Source: Sialis fuliginosa (taxonomy: Eukaryota; Arthropoda; Insecta; Megaloptera; Sialidae). From it: 64,000 nt of DNA. The position numbers were made by a program, and so were the translations under genes. Location: positions 11,257,001-11,321,000 of the forward strand of contig OY540817.1 of NCBI GenBank assembly GCA_961205875.1. Direction: 5' to 3'. The notes below the pieces were generated by a model, which saw only the letters and a program-made list of their open reading frames with translations, was not told the origin of the DNA and did not search any database. Positions 36,780 to 49,388 of the stretch are shown one piece after another (the first letter of the stretch is position 1; each line of letters begins with the position of its first letter).

Positions 36780-36990
36780 ATATAAATGAAATAGCGCACG
36801 CTTACGGGCATGTTAATTGCGTTCATGAGCGTCGGAGGCGAGCGCGCGGTCAAGGGAAAGTCATAAAGCAAATCGAGTAGTCATAAACAGGTCGTGACGT
36901 TGACACTTTCTTCACTGTCGTCAATTCACTTGCCCGATAGATAAAAGTGGATCAATTAGTACGATTTGTAGCTGGTTTGAAATCGCGCGG
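36780..36990. other. CpG-rich unique pocket 0.85 kb after exon A
   Basis: The sequence contains AGCGCACGCTTACGGGC, GTCGGAGGCGAGCGCGCGGTC, GTCATAAAGCAAATCGAG and several GATA-like words (CGATAGATAAAAG). It does not match the repeat families seen here and has no open frame of note. It is a plausible intronic regulatory element; no factor can be assigned with confidence. Confidence 0.3.
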
Positions 36991-37321
36991 AATAATAAAT
37001 GATTAACTTTTCCTTTCGTCCGAAATAATTATTGTGTATCAAGAAAGCTGTTTATTGGTGGGTTTGTTTTGATTCTTTTAATGGTTATATTTATGTGATG
37101 GAGAGATAACGGGCCGCGAGATAATTTAATTTTGTTTCTTGTCAAATAAACTTAACATTTTTGTTGACGTTTTCTTATTAATATTTGAGAAAATTGAATT
37201 TTTAACATTTAAAGAAATTAAAAACATTACATTTTTTTCGCAGTAGATATTTTCTCTAAACTGACTAGGAAGGAGTCGTATATTCCAACTCGAATTTTCA
37301 ATGGAAATGAAATTACACGTT

Positions 37322-37625
37322 TTGAGGATCTTTTTTTTTATTACTTAATTGCAAAGATTAGGCTAAAAAATAATAATAGCATTGAACAAATTGTTTTTTT
37401 ATTGCTCAATTTTAAATTATTCAATATTAAAAGTTGTAAAAATCATCTCGCATTTAAAACGCGACGTGATTGGTTGAAGCGTTTGTGATGTCATAATTCA
37501 TGTTCTGTTCAGCTGTCAATGTTGTTTGTATACAAAGTTTGAACGCGTGAATTATAAAAACTAGAAGAATAACAAAAATAAGCCGAAATATTCAAATTTG
37601 GTATTGTTACCTTTAGAAAGCCGTA
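37322..37625 (+). repeat. Partial copy of the 32.98 kb TIR element
   Basis: TTACTTAATTGCAAAGATTAG through AAAACGCGACGTGATTGG to TTTAGAAAGCCGTAA follows 33000-33290 closely. The terminal repeats are not present. Confidence 0.8.
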
Positions 37626-38079
37626 ATTGTCTTTATATTTGTCTGTCGGTCTGTGAATGCTTTTTACCTCCTATTTTTATAGAACATCACTAAATCCAAA
37701 ACAATCAATTGTAGAAAAAAATGTTTCAAATAAATTTTGTAGATAATATTATTACCTATCATTTACGTTCTCACCATTTTTTCGTTATTATGAGCCGTTT
37801 TCAAGATATTAATTTCTATATAATATCATATATTAATCAACTAGTATATTAATATATGATAATATGTATAAAAAAAATCGTGTGGTGGCCACACGAATAT
37901 TGAACTCCAAATTCTTAAATTTCAAGAAAGAAGTCGCATTTACGATGCAGTGAGCGTGTTAGTATGCAAAAATACATAAAGTATTAGCCTATGCATGAAA
38001 AAAAGAATTCCAATAATTAAACAACGTTCGAAGACTTGAATAGGAACAATAAGTTGTGATTAATGCTAAAGGAATGTCG

Positions 38080-38260
38080 GTGTATCTCTCCACAGTGGCT
38101 ATAGATCCACGGAGAACAAAAGGGCGGTAGTGAGATGCACATTATACACGTGTCAGTCAAACACGGATTAGGAGAGTGGCGGTGTCAATATTCTGTAACC
38201 GCGACGGTAGCCTTGGCGTTGTTGGCTAAAAACCGCAACTGAGTGCAGTAAAATGTATGT
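38080..38260. other. GC-richer unique pocket
   Basis: This segment (CTCCACAGTGGCTATAGATC … GTAACCGCGACGGTAGCC … AAAACCGCAACTGAGTGCAG) is not repeated in the window. It has no long reading frame. Its role is unknown. Confidence 0.25.
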
Positions 38261-38499
38261 GGAACCCCCTCTTCGCAATAATTTACTCGTGCAGAATAAT
38301 ATAGACAAAGTATTATTTAAAAGTTGTTTCTTGTTTTTATTTTGGTTTTATACCTTTCAAAAAAAAATTTATACACTGAAAAGTATATAATATTAACTCA
38401 GCTTAATAGTTTATAAAGTCGTTTTTTTTCCTTAAAAAGTTTTTTATTGGTTTGGCATCTACTTCAAAAACTGTTAAATTTAATTATTTTATATACTTT

Positions 38500-38690
38500 T
38501 CGGCGTTTTTAGGGTTATTTAAAGTCGGTTTTATTTATATTAAAAAAAAAAATATGTTTTCCCTTTTGAATAGCGTATCTAAGAAGTCCATGGTCAAATT
38601 CTGATAAAATTTATAAAGGACTACCTCGGGAATATACTCTTTCAAACAAACAAATATTTCACCGAATAGTTGCATATTTGACGGAGTTTT
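38500..38690 (-). repeat. Inverted copy of the 35.1 kb repeat
   Basis: TTAAAGTCGGTTTTATTTAT, GCGTATCTAAGAAGTCCATGG and CTCGGGAATATACTC are reverse-complement counterparts of 35095-35285. The pair brackets about 3 kb. Confidence 0.6.
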
Positions 38691-38716
38691 TTAAACGAAT
38701 TTTTCTTTGTATTCTA

Positions 38717-38858
38717 CATGTGTCCCGGAAGACAGGACCCATAGAGATTCCTTTATTTTTTTAATTTGTTGCAGGCACATACAGATGTAGTACAGATAAT
38801 GTAATAAATTTTTGGACTATTATTTCTCCCTATGGATCCTGACTTGTAGGACAACCTG
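38717..38858. mobile_element. Short TA-flanked MITE (142 bp)
   Basis: The left end CATGTGTCCCGGAAGACAGG and the complement of the right end, CAGGTTGTCCTACAAGTCAGG, form imperfect TIRs continuing into CCCATAGAGA and CCATAGGGAGA. TA lies on each side (38715-38716 and 38859-38860). Confidence 0.75.
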
Positions 38859-39484
38859 TAAAAAGTACATTTTTCTTTTTACAAGAAAAACAATATCAAC
38901 TACTAGCTTGGATTTGAGAAATATAAAAGTAATCAAAATAACTAATAAATAAATCTTAAGTAATACAGTAGAATTAAAGTCCAGTTGAACTGTGCTTTGA
39001 GATTAACAAATTTCTCGCATGTTACGGTATTAGTTGGAAAGGATAATTTAAAATTTATTCGGATGTGATTAGATGTAGAAATAAATTGTTAAAAAATTAA
39101 CTTAATTAATTAATAATAATAATAAGTCATTTTTAACAAAAAATCCGCCTTTTACGTTATAATATTCGTGAACACTTTACGGTTAATCCAGGTATCGTTA
39201 AATTCGCCATTTCATGGTCTTTTTTATAATTAATAAACTATTGCCATTTGTTTATACGCGACGTGATTTTTTTTCGGTATATTATTTAATAACTCGTGAC
39301 CCGGAAATCTTTCATGACGGGGATTTTTGTTACATGTTATTTGAAGTATAACGGGTATGATTTTTTTTTATTGAATAAAATTCGATAATCAGTCCGATGA
39401 CATGACTTATGTTTACACAAAAATATTTTGTAATGTTTTTACTTTTATTTTTTATCTATTTTTTTGGTCACTGCAATATGATGT

Positions 39485-40345
39485 CTAAAAAAAGCGCCTA
39501 ACGGTGGAGAATCCTACTCCTTCAAAAATCCAAAAATTGCCAAAAAGAAAAAAGCCAAAAAGATTATTAATCAGTATGAAAAACTGTAGAGTCGTACGGA
39601 GGATTTTTTGTCCAATGAAAATTAACAAAATGGTGGCTATTTCAAAATTAATTATCAAATTGAATCTTTTTTTCGACAGTTTTTTGTCCAAAAAAATTTG
39701 AAATTTTCAAATAAATAAAAAAGGTTCCATACGACGTTAATGAATGGGGTGAAGAATGATATGGAATTGAGACGGATAGCTTAAAAACACTTCGTTTAAA
39801 ATCTTCCGCCGTTTTGAAAAACGACGTTTCGAGAAAATCGCGTATTAAGTTGGCATGTGAGATGCATTCTACCTTATCTTGCACGCAGCTGATCGATCTC
39901 TTTTTCTAAGAAAGGCTGTAGCGACCGGCATAATTTGAATGTCGCGATCAAATTTAACAGCATGTTTATGAAAGTCCATATTTTTCGATAATACAAAAAA
40001 AAGTGTTTCAATAATTTTTACGGTGGAATGTTCCCTTAAACGAATAAAACAATAAAAATCTTGAGAGGAATTTGCTAACCTCAACCATTTGCTTTAAACC
40101 CAATTCGACTGACATATTAGCTCCTCCGTCAAACATAAAAATCCGAACCTAAAATGACGTATATTGCATGACAAAATATTAGGATTCATCGCATAACAAA
40201 TCACACATTCTATTTGCTTAGACGTGTTTGACTTGCTAATAAATATACAAAAGTCGTGCATGCGATTGTTTGCAAACTGTTGGTGAAGGGGAAATCCAGA
40301 CGACGTTGATTGTTTTGCAATAATAATTGCACATTTAATGTCCAC
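39485..40345 (-). pseudogene. Possible decayed coding region of unknown type
   Basis: Four minus-strand open frames (68, 78, 71 and 83 codons) follow each other in shifting frames from 40345 down to 39485, as a frameshifted old gene would look. One stretch reads FMFDGGANMSVELGLKQMV in another minus-strand frame, which faintly recalls the YDGA-NMSG segment of some hAT-type transposases, but the neighbouring residues do not fit. I do not recognise a family. It could equally be chance in AT-rich DNA. Confidence 0.2.
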
Positions 40346-41379
40346 GTGCCTTAAGTCTGGAGCCTTGACCTACCTAAAAAAGGTGAGCAATTATTTTGGC
40401 TGATGGGTTCTATTATTATCAATAGCTTGGAAAGATTTGTTGATTTAAACTGAAATGCATTCAGTTCAGAAATGCCGTCTTCTTTTTATGTAATAATTTC
40501 GTGATGACAAAATCACGATTTCTCGAAAATTGTTTGATTTATTAGAAAAGTCTATAATAGCCTGTGCTATTGAATTAAAATCGCCCTAAATATCTGTGCT
40601 TCAATATTTCATGTTTGCTGAAAACAAAAACAAAAAATTATTGTCTATAGTTTTTAATGCAAGAAGATACGCTAATTGTTACTACTAAAGACGATTATAA
40701 CCATTTCGAAGCGATTTTTTGTTACTTAAAAAGCAACCTATGAGAAAAAATTAGTTAAACGATGATTTTTTTTATTTTAAAAATTTTATTAAATTTTTTT
40801 CTGGTTTACTATGTACAGAGGACCATAATAAAATTAACTCTGATGAGTCATAAGTACCTCTATAATATACTACAAGCGCCATTAAATTCGATTGACGGAT
40901 TATCAAGAAAAAAAAACATTTTAATTGCAAAAAATTTTTTTTTTTTCGAAAACTACATTATTAGAAGCTAATATTTGGTTAGGTTGAAAGTTACATAAAA
41001 TATGACAAAATTATGCAAAGGCATGTTTTGCATGCTTATCCGGCTATAGCTTTTGTGGCTGCTTTGAATGTCTCCTTTAAAAATCCTACAGTTTTTATTT
41101 GGAACATTTGTTTCAATAGTTAATCTATAATCTATGGTCATTATACAGATCGGAAATTCAAGAACATAAACAATAAACATATACTCGTTTCAAGAAAGCT
41201 TGAACAACACGAAAAGTTTCTACATTAAATATTCTGTTTTTTCTTATTGTGTTCTTTCTTTTATCACGGCATCTTTTCATTAAAACAAAATTACATTATT
41301 ATATTTGATAGCATCTACAATTGCAGTTCTCTTTGCCCTTTCTTGAAAAGAAACCTTCTCTGCAATTTCGCGCGTGCTG

Positions 41380-41580
41380 CATTACTCACACTCAAAACCG
41401 TGTTCTTGTGTGCAGGAAAAGCTAATTCGGGATGGGTTAAAATGCGACCCGCGGGAGCAGAAACCTTCGTTCATGCCTGATTTAGAGGATAAAAGAGTGT
41501 GCGCGTGCATTTACAGTGCAGTACCCTTGAGGAGGGAGTGTTATGTTGCTGACTAGGACAAAGAGGGCGTGTGTGGGGAC
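41380..41580. other. GC-richer pocket with short open frames, unassigned
   Basis: The stretch is less AT-rich than its surroundings (AATGCGACCCGCGGGAGCAG, GAGTGTGCGCGTGCATTTAC). Two overlapping plus-strand frames of 77 and 60 codons cross it. A splice-acceptor-like TTCTTGTGTGCAG precedes the second, but no matching donor or family motif is visible. It may be a regulatory element or an unknown exon. Confidence 0.25.
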
Positions 41581-42054
41581 AGAAATTAATCTAAATGTAT
41601 GTGTAATTAAAATAACAAGATGGAACAGCGTCTTAAAAGAGGGTTAGTATGAACGTAACTTGGATGCCATAGCTATGTATGTAATTTCTGCAGAACAATT
41701 TTTAGTCTTCGAATTCAAAATTTTAATTACATAATTTTATAGCCTAGGGTCTTAAATTTTACACCAACGATTTTGCAAAAATTCCTCAAATTTTCCGGGT
41801 TATTACTTTTAAATTTATCTCGAAACTATGTTTTATAAAATGGTGAAAGTAGTATCTCAATATCCATTTATCGGATTCACTTCAAATTTAGACAGAGCAT
41901 AATTTATAACATTTTCTTCCGTATGCTCAGATGATTTTTTGATATGTTTATCCATTTGTTAATAACAAATGATTTTTTTTCTACGGCTTGCATTTTCGTA
42001 ATTTTCAAAATTTCAAAAAAGTATCCTGTCGTGCTGAAGTTTTATTAATATATT

Positions 42055-42317
42055 ATAAGTGAGGAGGTGTGTTCCAAAACTCGTTTGTTCCATTTTAAAA
42101 AATAATCAAGATGCAGTGAATGTTGAAAAAAATGTTGACATTCTTTCATATGGTAATGTCAGTTTTGAGAAGAACTCGCTTAATCATATTATAGTTGAGC
42201 GAGTTTTGCTCAAAACTGACATTACAATATGAAAGAATACCAAAAAATCTTTCAAAATCCACTGCATCCGATTATTTTTTAAAATGGAACGAACGAGTTT
42301 TGGAACTTATCTTCTAG
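42055..42317. mobile_element. Foldback MITE, copy 2
   Basis: TATAAGTGAGGAGGTGTGTTCC at the left and GAGTTTTGGAACTTATCTTC at the right; the interior has GGTAATGTCAGTTTTGAG and CTCAAAACTGACATTACA facing each other. The whole element is a palindrome like that at 10403 and 55244. Confidence 0.85.
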
Positions 42318-43006
42318 AGTACATTGTTTTATTTTCTATTTAAAATCACCCTAGTTGCTAGAATCACCGATTGGCCATACAGCGACGGCGGCACTTTGTT
42401 TGTATAACAATAACTTAATTGTTTATCAATATTTTTCAATAAAAAAAACCTCTAACTTAACAAAACTAAGTATTACCCGTGTACAAAATCCTAACCTCGT
42501 CATCCCAATATTCTCATTAGAAAAAATGTTTTTTGTGCCTTAAGCTTATGCGCGGACTTAATTCAGGAATGGAGGTTTCCAGTGTCTCTACCAGGGCAGA
42601 ATTGCATAGATAGTATGGCAGACATGACTAGGATTAAAGTATTGGGTAAAATTTCCACTTGATCTTTCCGTTTTAAGTCAAAACAAAAACACTTTGTTCT
42701 GTGTCTACTGTCGATGCCCTAAATCATATATATATTTGTCACCACATTATACTACCTGTATTTGTTACATGTCCTTGATTTTAATTAATTACAAAACGCA
42801 AATCAAATGAATTACTATTTAATAAGTCAGTCGTAATGTCATTTCAATGCAATGGTATTAATTATATGCTGAAATATGAAACGTTTTTACGTTCTTAATT
42901 AATTAATCATTAGTGTCATACATTGCAGTATGACAATCCGAATATTGCGTTTTGATTGGCTTGGACAAAATAAATATACTCTTATGTAAATTTTCGTAGC
43001 CATTTC

Positions 43007-43046
43007 ACTGAAAATATATCGCTGAAAATATATCGCTGAAAACAAA
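43007..43046 (+). repeat. Three short tandem units of ~14 bp
   Basis: CACTGAAAATATAT, CGCTGAAAATATAT and CGCTGAAAACAAAT follow one another. This is a small tandem repeat with no known role. Confidence 0.8.
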
Positions 43047-44749
43047 TCTTCGGGTCATAATTTCCTATACCAAGAATTGTTTTTTAAGGTAGGTTTATTT
43101 CCAGCTGTGTATATCATATTTGAAAACTGACATCTTATAGAGATATTTCATGCATATTAAATATAAAAACAGTAAAAACTGTATAGATTATGAGTATTGA
43201 AATGTGTCTTTTAGAGATTTATGAAATTCTTGAAAGCACGGCTCTAACGAATATATTATTATTTATTTTTTATACAAAAGTGTTTTACGTCTAAATTTTG
43301 TAAACGATACTTTGAAACCTTGGGCGTTGTGAGTCATGTCCATTCTGTCAAATTTAAAAAGAAAACAAGTTTTTTTGTAATGGTGTATTATTTATTTATT
43401 TACAATAGCTCTCGCGTTTTCTTGCGAAGGTTTAAGTTATTGAAAAGAATGTGTTTGACAGAAATGCAAATAAATTATTTAAATATTTATTTTAAAAATG
43501 TATTGTTTGTAATGAGATAATCATAGTATCTAATTAGGAAATTTTGTACTATTGTACACTGAAAATTTATATGAATTACGAATTATTCAAATTGATAAAT
43601 TGATTCGATGCATCAAGTAAATAACAGTTTGAACCAAGTTTTCCTTTATTTCATTAAAAAATTTATTTTTTCCGTTCGACCCAATAATTGTTCATACTTA
43701 TTTCTTGAAGAGGAGGGGGTCTATAGATTAATATGCCAGATTTTTAACATAAATAAATAATTATTATTGAACCTTCCGCTTATTTTTTAATGATATAAAA
43801 ATATATATTTACAAGATAAAAATTAAAATTTTCACCACCAGTATTTTTTTAAGTTTTTCTTTATATTCATTTCTTAATGATTAAGTTCTAAGACTGATCC
43901 TGCCAACATTTTGGTATATTTTATTCCCCTACTCACCGTTTTAAGTATCTGCCTCACAAGAGACTTAACCCATATATCTCTTGAGACGTTAGCATAACAT
44001 AAGGAATAAAATTTGTGTAGCGTGGACTCTGGAAACGACTCATATTCCCGAAGGTCTCGTGAATTTATTTTGCCTTGGCCAATTTCAAATATCTATATAT
44101 TTATCTTGTCAGTGTAATGCATACATAGTAAAATATTTTTTATAACATTATACAACATAGAATTTAACTACGGAACATAGGGAAATCTTTGTTACTTCAG
44201 AGACATGTAAATATTTGCTCCCCTGTTAATATTACGTCAAACAAAAATACATTACAGCTTGTAAAACTTGCTTGTAAATTGTAAAACAATCCATTTTGTT
44301 AGTAACACAGGCCCACAAAAAAATAACTTGAACTTTTTTAAACGGTGGTCCTCAATTATTTTGCTGTCATCAAAAAATTGCAAAAATAAATAGAAAATTT
44401 ATATCAATCTAAATTTCAAACCGTTAAATACTGAACAAAATAATATAATAAAGAATTGTGTAGAATCAAAAGATCTCTAAAAAAGTCCGCAATATCAAAT
44501 ATCTTACATTTATATTTAAGCCATAATGACTGCTTTTATGTTACAAAGAAAGTTAAAAATGTTTGAGTTCTGTTTACGTGTACTTAATACCTACAAAACA
44601 TTAATCCTTTTCGAACTAAATTATTTCATCGTCATAAGTACTTAATGTAGGTATAATTTGCCCTTTACAGCATTCAATTTGGTTTTTTAGTTTAAGAAAT
44701 AACTTTAAATAAGTTATATACGGCAAAATATTGTTAATAACGTGTAAAC

Positions 44750-44845
44750 CGCGTTGTAGCGGGGCAGAGGGGAGGATTTGCATGCGTTCGGCCGATATTC
44801 GGATTCCCTCGGCTCGGCTGTTATCTTTTGATCGTCAATTGATTT
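44750..44845. other. GC-rich unique pocket
   Basis: AAACCGCGTTGTAGCGGGGC, TTCGGCCGATATTCGG and CCTCGGCTCGGCTGTTATC stand out from AT-rich intron. There is no coding frame and no repeat match in the window. A regulatory role is only a possibility. Confidence 0.25.
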
Positions 44846-44977
44846 GTACTTTTTGTTCTGATTCGTTTTTGTTAGGTAATTTAGGTGTTGATTAGTTATT
44901 ATTACAATAATAACTAATCGTGTTTGTATTTAAAATTCAACTATATTTTTCAAAAATCTTAAAGAATAATTCCGTAG

Positions 44978-45010
44978 TCTATGCGAGCGAAGCCACGCGG
45001 TCACAGCTAG
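44978..45010 (+). mobile_element. Helitron-like 3' end fragment (family B/C)
   Basis: TCTATGCGAGCGAAGCCACG followed by CGGTCACAGCTAG and a T is the characteristic GCGAGCGAAGC…AGCTAG terminus of families B and C. Only the last ~33 bp are recognisable. Confidence 0.65.
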
Positions 45011-45689
45011 TAAAGTAATAAAAACCAAATGTTTGGAAGCACTGGTATGTACGTAGTAGTTACATAATAACAAGGCGAATGACCAGATAAAGGGAGGACG
45101 GACATCAATCGAGGACCATTTAAGCAGAAACACTGTGAAATTATTTAATTTCCTGCTGTTTGTATGACGCAGTGCATGAATATTTACTGTTTTAATTTCT
45201 GTAAAACGTAGCCATTTACTCATCTGTGATAATTGGTCAAACTTGTTGAAGTGCTTCCTTCAAGTGTGTACTGAAACCAGCTCAGCCGATTTTTCACTGA
45301 TGTGTTTTTGGTTGGGGTTTGTTTGAGGGCACACGGAAACAATTTTACTGTAACGAGGGGAAAACGTGACATCTGAGAATAAATAATTTAAAAATTGCAG
45401 GTACCTATATACATTTTTATGAAAATAAAAAATTTTGCGAAAAATTAAAAAAATTACTTATTTGTATTATTTAGTTAATTCTAAAAACTTTTTATTCTTT
45501 GCAAATTTGTCTAAAAGTTGATCCTTTAGGAAACAAAAAAAAAACGTAAAATATTTGTGTTTCCATTTCAACTTTGATTCTCCAAAAATTTCAATCAAAA
45601 ATCTCACTAACAATTATTACCATAAGTACAGAGCACCTATTTAATAATGTTTATAATATTATAAAGATACTGGCACCAGTATTGAATCA

Positions 45690-46112
45690 TACCTTACTGT
45701 AAAACAGCTTAATTTGATTACAATTGGCCAATGGCTGTCAAAATGGTGGACATTTTTACATAATTATTAGTGTTAACAATTTTTATATAATCATAGCATC
45801 TGCTTTTACATTGTTTACAATTTTACGATTCTTTATTTTATAACTGTAGTGTCGTAGTACTTATCATTTTGTAATCATTAGCAAGTGGGTACCCATTATT
45901 GGTTTTACTTTCTCCATTACTGGAGATAAAACATAAAGAAAATAAAAGGCTATAACTAAAATAAAAACTATATTTGTGGACTTTGGCAATTAAATTGATT
46001 TAATAAAGAGGTACTTGTTTTATTAGTAACATGAGTTCATGAGAATTACAAAAAAGAAGCCCATCAATCCCCAAAAAACAGTATACATTGCTCTTAAAGC
46101 GGCCAAGACAAA
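45690..46112 (-). repeat. Interspersed repeat, inverted copy of 49.0 kb
   Basis: GGCCAATGGCTGTCAAAATGG, CATTACTGGAGATAAAACA, TTGTTTTATTAGTAACATGA and GCTCTTAAAGCGGCCAAGAC are reverse-complement counterparts of 49018-49388. A further short piece, ATACTGGCACCAGT (45668-45681), lies just outside in the other orientation. Confidence 0.8.
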
Positions 46113-46531
46113 TATTTAAAATTATTCGCGATCGACTTGTTGGCCACCCCTGTTGTAAATCAACCAAAAAAATGGTTTCTCAATAAATAGAAAAGAAAAA
46201 CAACGTACAAAAAAAGAGCATACATTGAACACAATTTCAATACGTTCTGATATCTGAACTGCATCCCCAAAGAATTGTTCCTTCTACAAATCGATTATCC
46301 GGCACCTCCTTTACGACATAAAGATTGCACTGAATCTTCCAGATGTACGACGAGAAAGGGAGGAAGCCGTTTGTGTTTTTTTATACTCGCGGTGCAACGG
46401 CCGATAGAAACGCGCTGCGGCGTCTGAACGAAAGCGATATTTAAAAAACATCCCCTCAGGCCAATAACGCGCTTCTGACGTATCCAAAGTGAAACTTGTA
46501 TATTATACGTTATATCTATGTCACAGATTGT

Positions 46532-46563
46532 CACGTGCATGTATGTATGTGTGTGTGTGTGTT
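46532..46563 (+). repeat. GT-rich microsatellite
   Basis: TGCATGTATGTATGTGTG continuing in TG dinucleotides. A simple sequence repeat. Confidence 0.9.
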
Positions 46564-46711
46564 AGGTTTTTTGTTTTGTTTTTAACTTTGTCAGTCATGA
46601 CTTTTTCTTTGTTGTAATTCACGTTCGATCATTCTAAATGCATTAGAATTCAAACAAGTGGAAAATGTATATAGACATATTTAAAATACTGGAAAAAATT
46701 ACAAGTTATTA

Positions 46712-47246
46712 AATAGGCATGATGCCTAATTTTTAAAAACTATTTTATGATGATCTTACGTATCTCCTATTTCCAAAAAAATACTTATTTCTGCAGAAAA
46801 TAAAGGTTTAATCACAAAAATTGACTCTTAAAAAATAATTTTGAATTTGACGCCAAAACGCTCGCAGGTGTCATGGCGCATTTTTGAAGTCACGACTATG
46901 TAAACACTCATTGTTAACAATAATAAATCCTTGTTCCATTGCTAACGTTTCTCGGTTTTAGTTTTGGTAACACAAAACTGAGCAAATTGATCATTTAAAA
47001 CCACAAAATAATTTATAAACAGTGCAGATATTAATGAAACAAAAATTATGTTTACTTAGCCGTGACGTCATCCACTCTGACTGGTGTTTTATCTAACATG
47101 GCGGATTGCTGTATTTGGTGTTTTTATTTTAACAAAAATCATATTAATCTCGCTTTTAATATAAAAATAAATACATTTTTTAGAATCTTTTTATCTTTTA
47201 AACCTCATAATTTCAGTGATACTTTGTTACTGGCATCATGCCTATT
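46712..47246. mobile_element. TIR element with perfect 15-bp ends (535 bp)
   Basis: The left end AATAGGCATGATGCC (46712-46726) and right end GGCATCATGCCTATT (47232-47246) are perfect inverted repeats. The end itself contains the palindrome-like GGCATGATGCC. The interior has GTGACGTCATCCACTCTGAC and ATCTAACATGGCGG; the plus-strand frame of 74 codons there is not recognised. No clear target duplication. Confidence 0.75.
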
Positions 47247-47361
47247 AGAATATACTAAATATCTACTTTTATTTTTTAGATCATAAAAGTTAAAATAAGT
47301 AAGAGAGGAGATATTCTAAAGTTTAAATCTATATAATAGTAAAATTTGTGTTATCATGAAT

Positions 47362-47674
47362 TCATACCAATATTATAAATGCAAAAGTGTGCCTATGTCT
47401 CTGTCTGTCTGTCTGTTACCGATCTTGATGAAATTAGCAAAGAGATAGCTTGCATCCTGAGGATGGGCATAGGCTACTTTATATCCCGAAAAATTTATTA
47501 ATTATACAATTACTTTAGATAAAAAACTGGGCGTGTGACATTTGTACGCGCGACCTGTTTTATCGACTATCATAACAGAAATATGTATTACCTAACCTTC
47601 TTCTTCATGTTTTTTTTCTGACAGCTTCTATCTAACCTAAATTCCACGCGAACGAAGTCGCGGGTAACAGCTAG
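47362..47674 (+). mobile_element. Helitron-like element, family B copy 2
   Basis: It starts TCATACCAATATTATAAATG and ends GAACGAAGTCGCGGGTAACAGCTAG followed by T (47675). It contains a GTCTGTCTGTCTGT run and ATGGGCATAGGCTACTTTAT. It matches 18437-18733. It is non-autonomous with no coding. Confidence 0.82.
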
Positions 47675-48516
47675 TTTAAAATTAAAATAATAGAATAAAT
47701 AAATTATAAAACCGTAGGGTATGGAGCACTTGACAATTTTTGAATGATACTATTTCTAAAAATATTTACAGATACAAATACGAATTTAGGAAGTAGTTGT
47801 TCAATAATAAAATAGAATGTCAAGTTCAAATATGAATGATGAATTCATAATGAATCAAACAACCAACCCATTTATGGAATCAATGACTCCTGTGCCGTCA
47901 ATTTAATCAACGAAGTCTTCCGACCAGTAAAAATTAATTGTATATAATTACCTATAAATGTTGCAACATGTTAATAGTCGCAAAAATTTACTTTAATTAA
48001 TGCAATAAAAATCAAACTGGATTCAATATGAAAACTAATAATATCTTGATAATATTTGTTTTTTATTATTATTAAATTTAATAGCTAAATAGCCATTTAG
48101 ATTCTAGAAACTTTGTTCGTAGTTTGCGAATTTTCTTTGATAATACTACTGGAAAAACGAAGAAACTGTGGTTTCTTAGTCCCTTAAACTAAAACATGAC
48201 ATTTATTGTGGTTAAGGTATATATTTTTAGTTTAAGTTCTTTGATAATGAAAAAGTACGTACATTATTTAATAAGTATACGTCTTTCCCGACGGTACTAG
48301 GAGGTAAACTCGGGAGCACGAATGCAACAAAATATGTCATACTTTGAAATTTTATACCTCCGGAGTTAATAATCGTAGAGTAATAAATAAAACGTCAATG
48401 GATAACTTATATAGTCCATTTTTTAATAATTTAACCCTACACCCCTCAACTCTTAAATATAGTGGCATAAAATTAGTGACATTAGACGTAGTTCTGCGTT
48501 ATAGTAGGGGCACAGT

Positions 48517-48831
48517 TGTCCGGTACTATAAAGGAGCTAGCAAATTTGCTAGCTAGCAAGCACTTTCAAATGAGATATCAAACTAATATGACAGTTCTTT
48601 TGGAGTTTGTTGAAGAATTTGACAAGTTTCGCGCACGCATTGTAGGTAAATACCAACGGTATTAAAACAGTGGTGATATTATGAAAATTATTTTGTACGG
48701 TGAAAGATGCCAACTGTGTTACAATTAGTTGAAGTGTCACTTCTCTAAATTCCATAGCTAATCCATAGATACTAGTACAGAATTAATACCCCATTTGAAA
48801 GTACTTGCTAGCTGCTTTGTAATACCGGCTA
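48517..48831 (-). mobile_element. PIF/Harbinger-like MITE, copy 5 (inverted to copy 2)
   Basis: It starts TGTCCGGTACTATAAAGGAG and ends TTTGTAATACCGGCTA before TTA. The body, including GATATCAAACTAATATGACA and AGTTGAAGTGTCACTTCTC, is the reverse complement of 16923-17254. Confidence 0.85.
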
Positions 48832-49012
48832 TTAGTATTTTTATTATTATTCATAATGTACATTCTATTTATTGTGTTTAAAATGTTTACAAAGTGTGCA
48901 TCGGGTTCCGTCTGACATGACTGATATTTTTCCTGGAAGTTACAGGCGTCGAAATCATTTAACCAATTTCAACCATTTTTGCGCTTAAATAATTTTCTAA
49001 AGGTATATAAGG

Positions 49013-49388
49013 TACTGGCACCAGTTATGGCCGCTATAAGAGCAAGGTTTACTGTTTTTGTGATTGACGGGCTTCTTTTTGTTTATTCTTATGAACTCAT
49101 GTTACTAATAAAACAAGTAATCAATTTAATTACCAAAGTCCGCAAATATAGTTTTAAATTTTTTTTAAATTATAGCCTTTTATTTTGTTTATGTTTTTTC
49201 TCCAGTAATGGATAAAGTAAAACCAGTAATGAGCATGCAGTGATGGACACTTGCTAATGTTGACAAAATGATAAGTACTACAACACAAAAGATATAAATT
49301 AATTTTATAATTAGTTTAAATGTCCGCCATTTTGACACCTATTGGCCGATTGTCATCAAATCACGCTGCAAGACAGTTAAATGTATAT
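49013..49388 (+). repeat. Interspersed repeat (GGTACTGGCACCAG type)
   Basis: GGTACTGGCACCAGTTATGG through CATGTTACTAATAAAACAAG and CTCCAGTAATGGATAAAG to GTCCGCCATTTTGACACC. Copies lie inverted at 45690-46112 and as a fragment at 8164-8232. A chance 78-codon frame covers its first part. The transposon class was not determined. Confidence 0.75.

Noticed and set aside
39700..40140. Match to the YDGA-NMSG segment of hAT-type transposases
   Set aside because: Only about ten residues resemble it and neither flank continues the family pattern.
41374..41556. Possible exon preceded by TTCTTGTGTGCAG
   Set aside because: No consensus donor at the end, no family motif, and it does not match any GRAF segment expected between exons A and B, which already join in frame.
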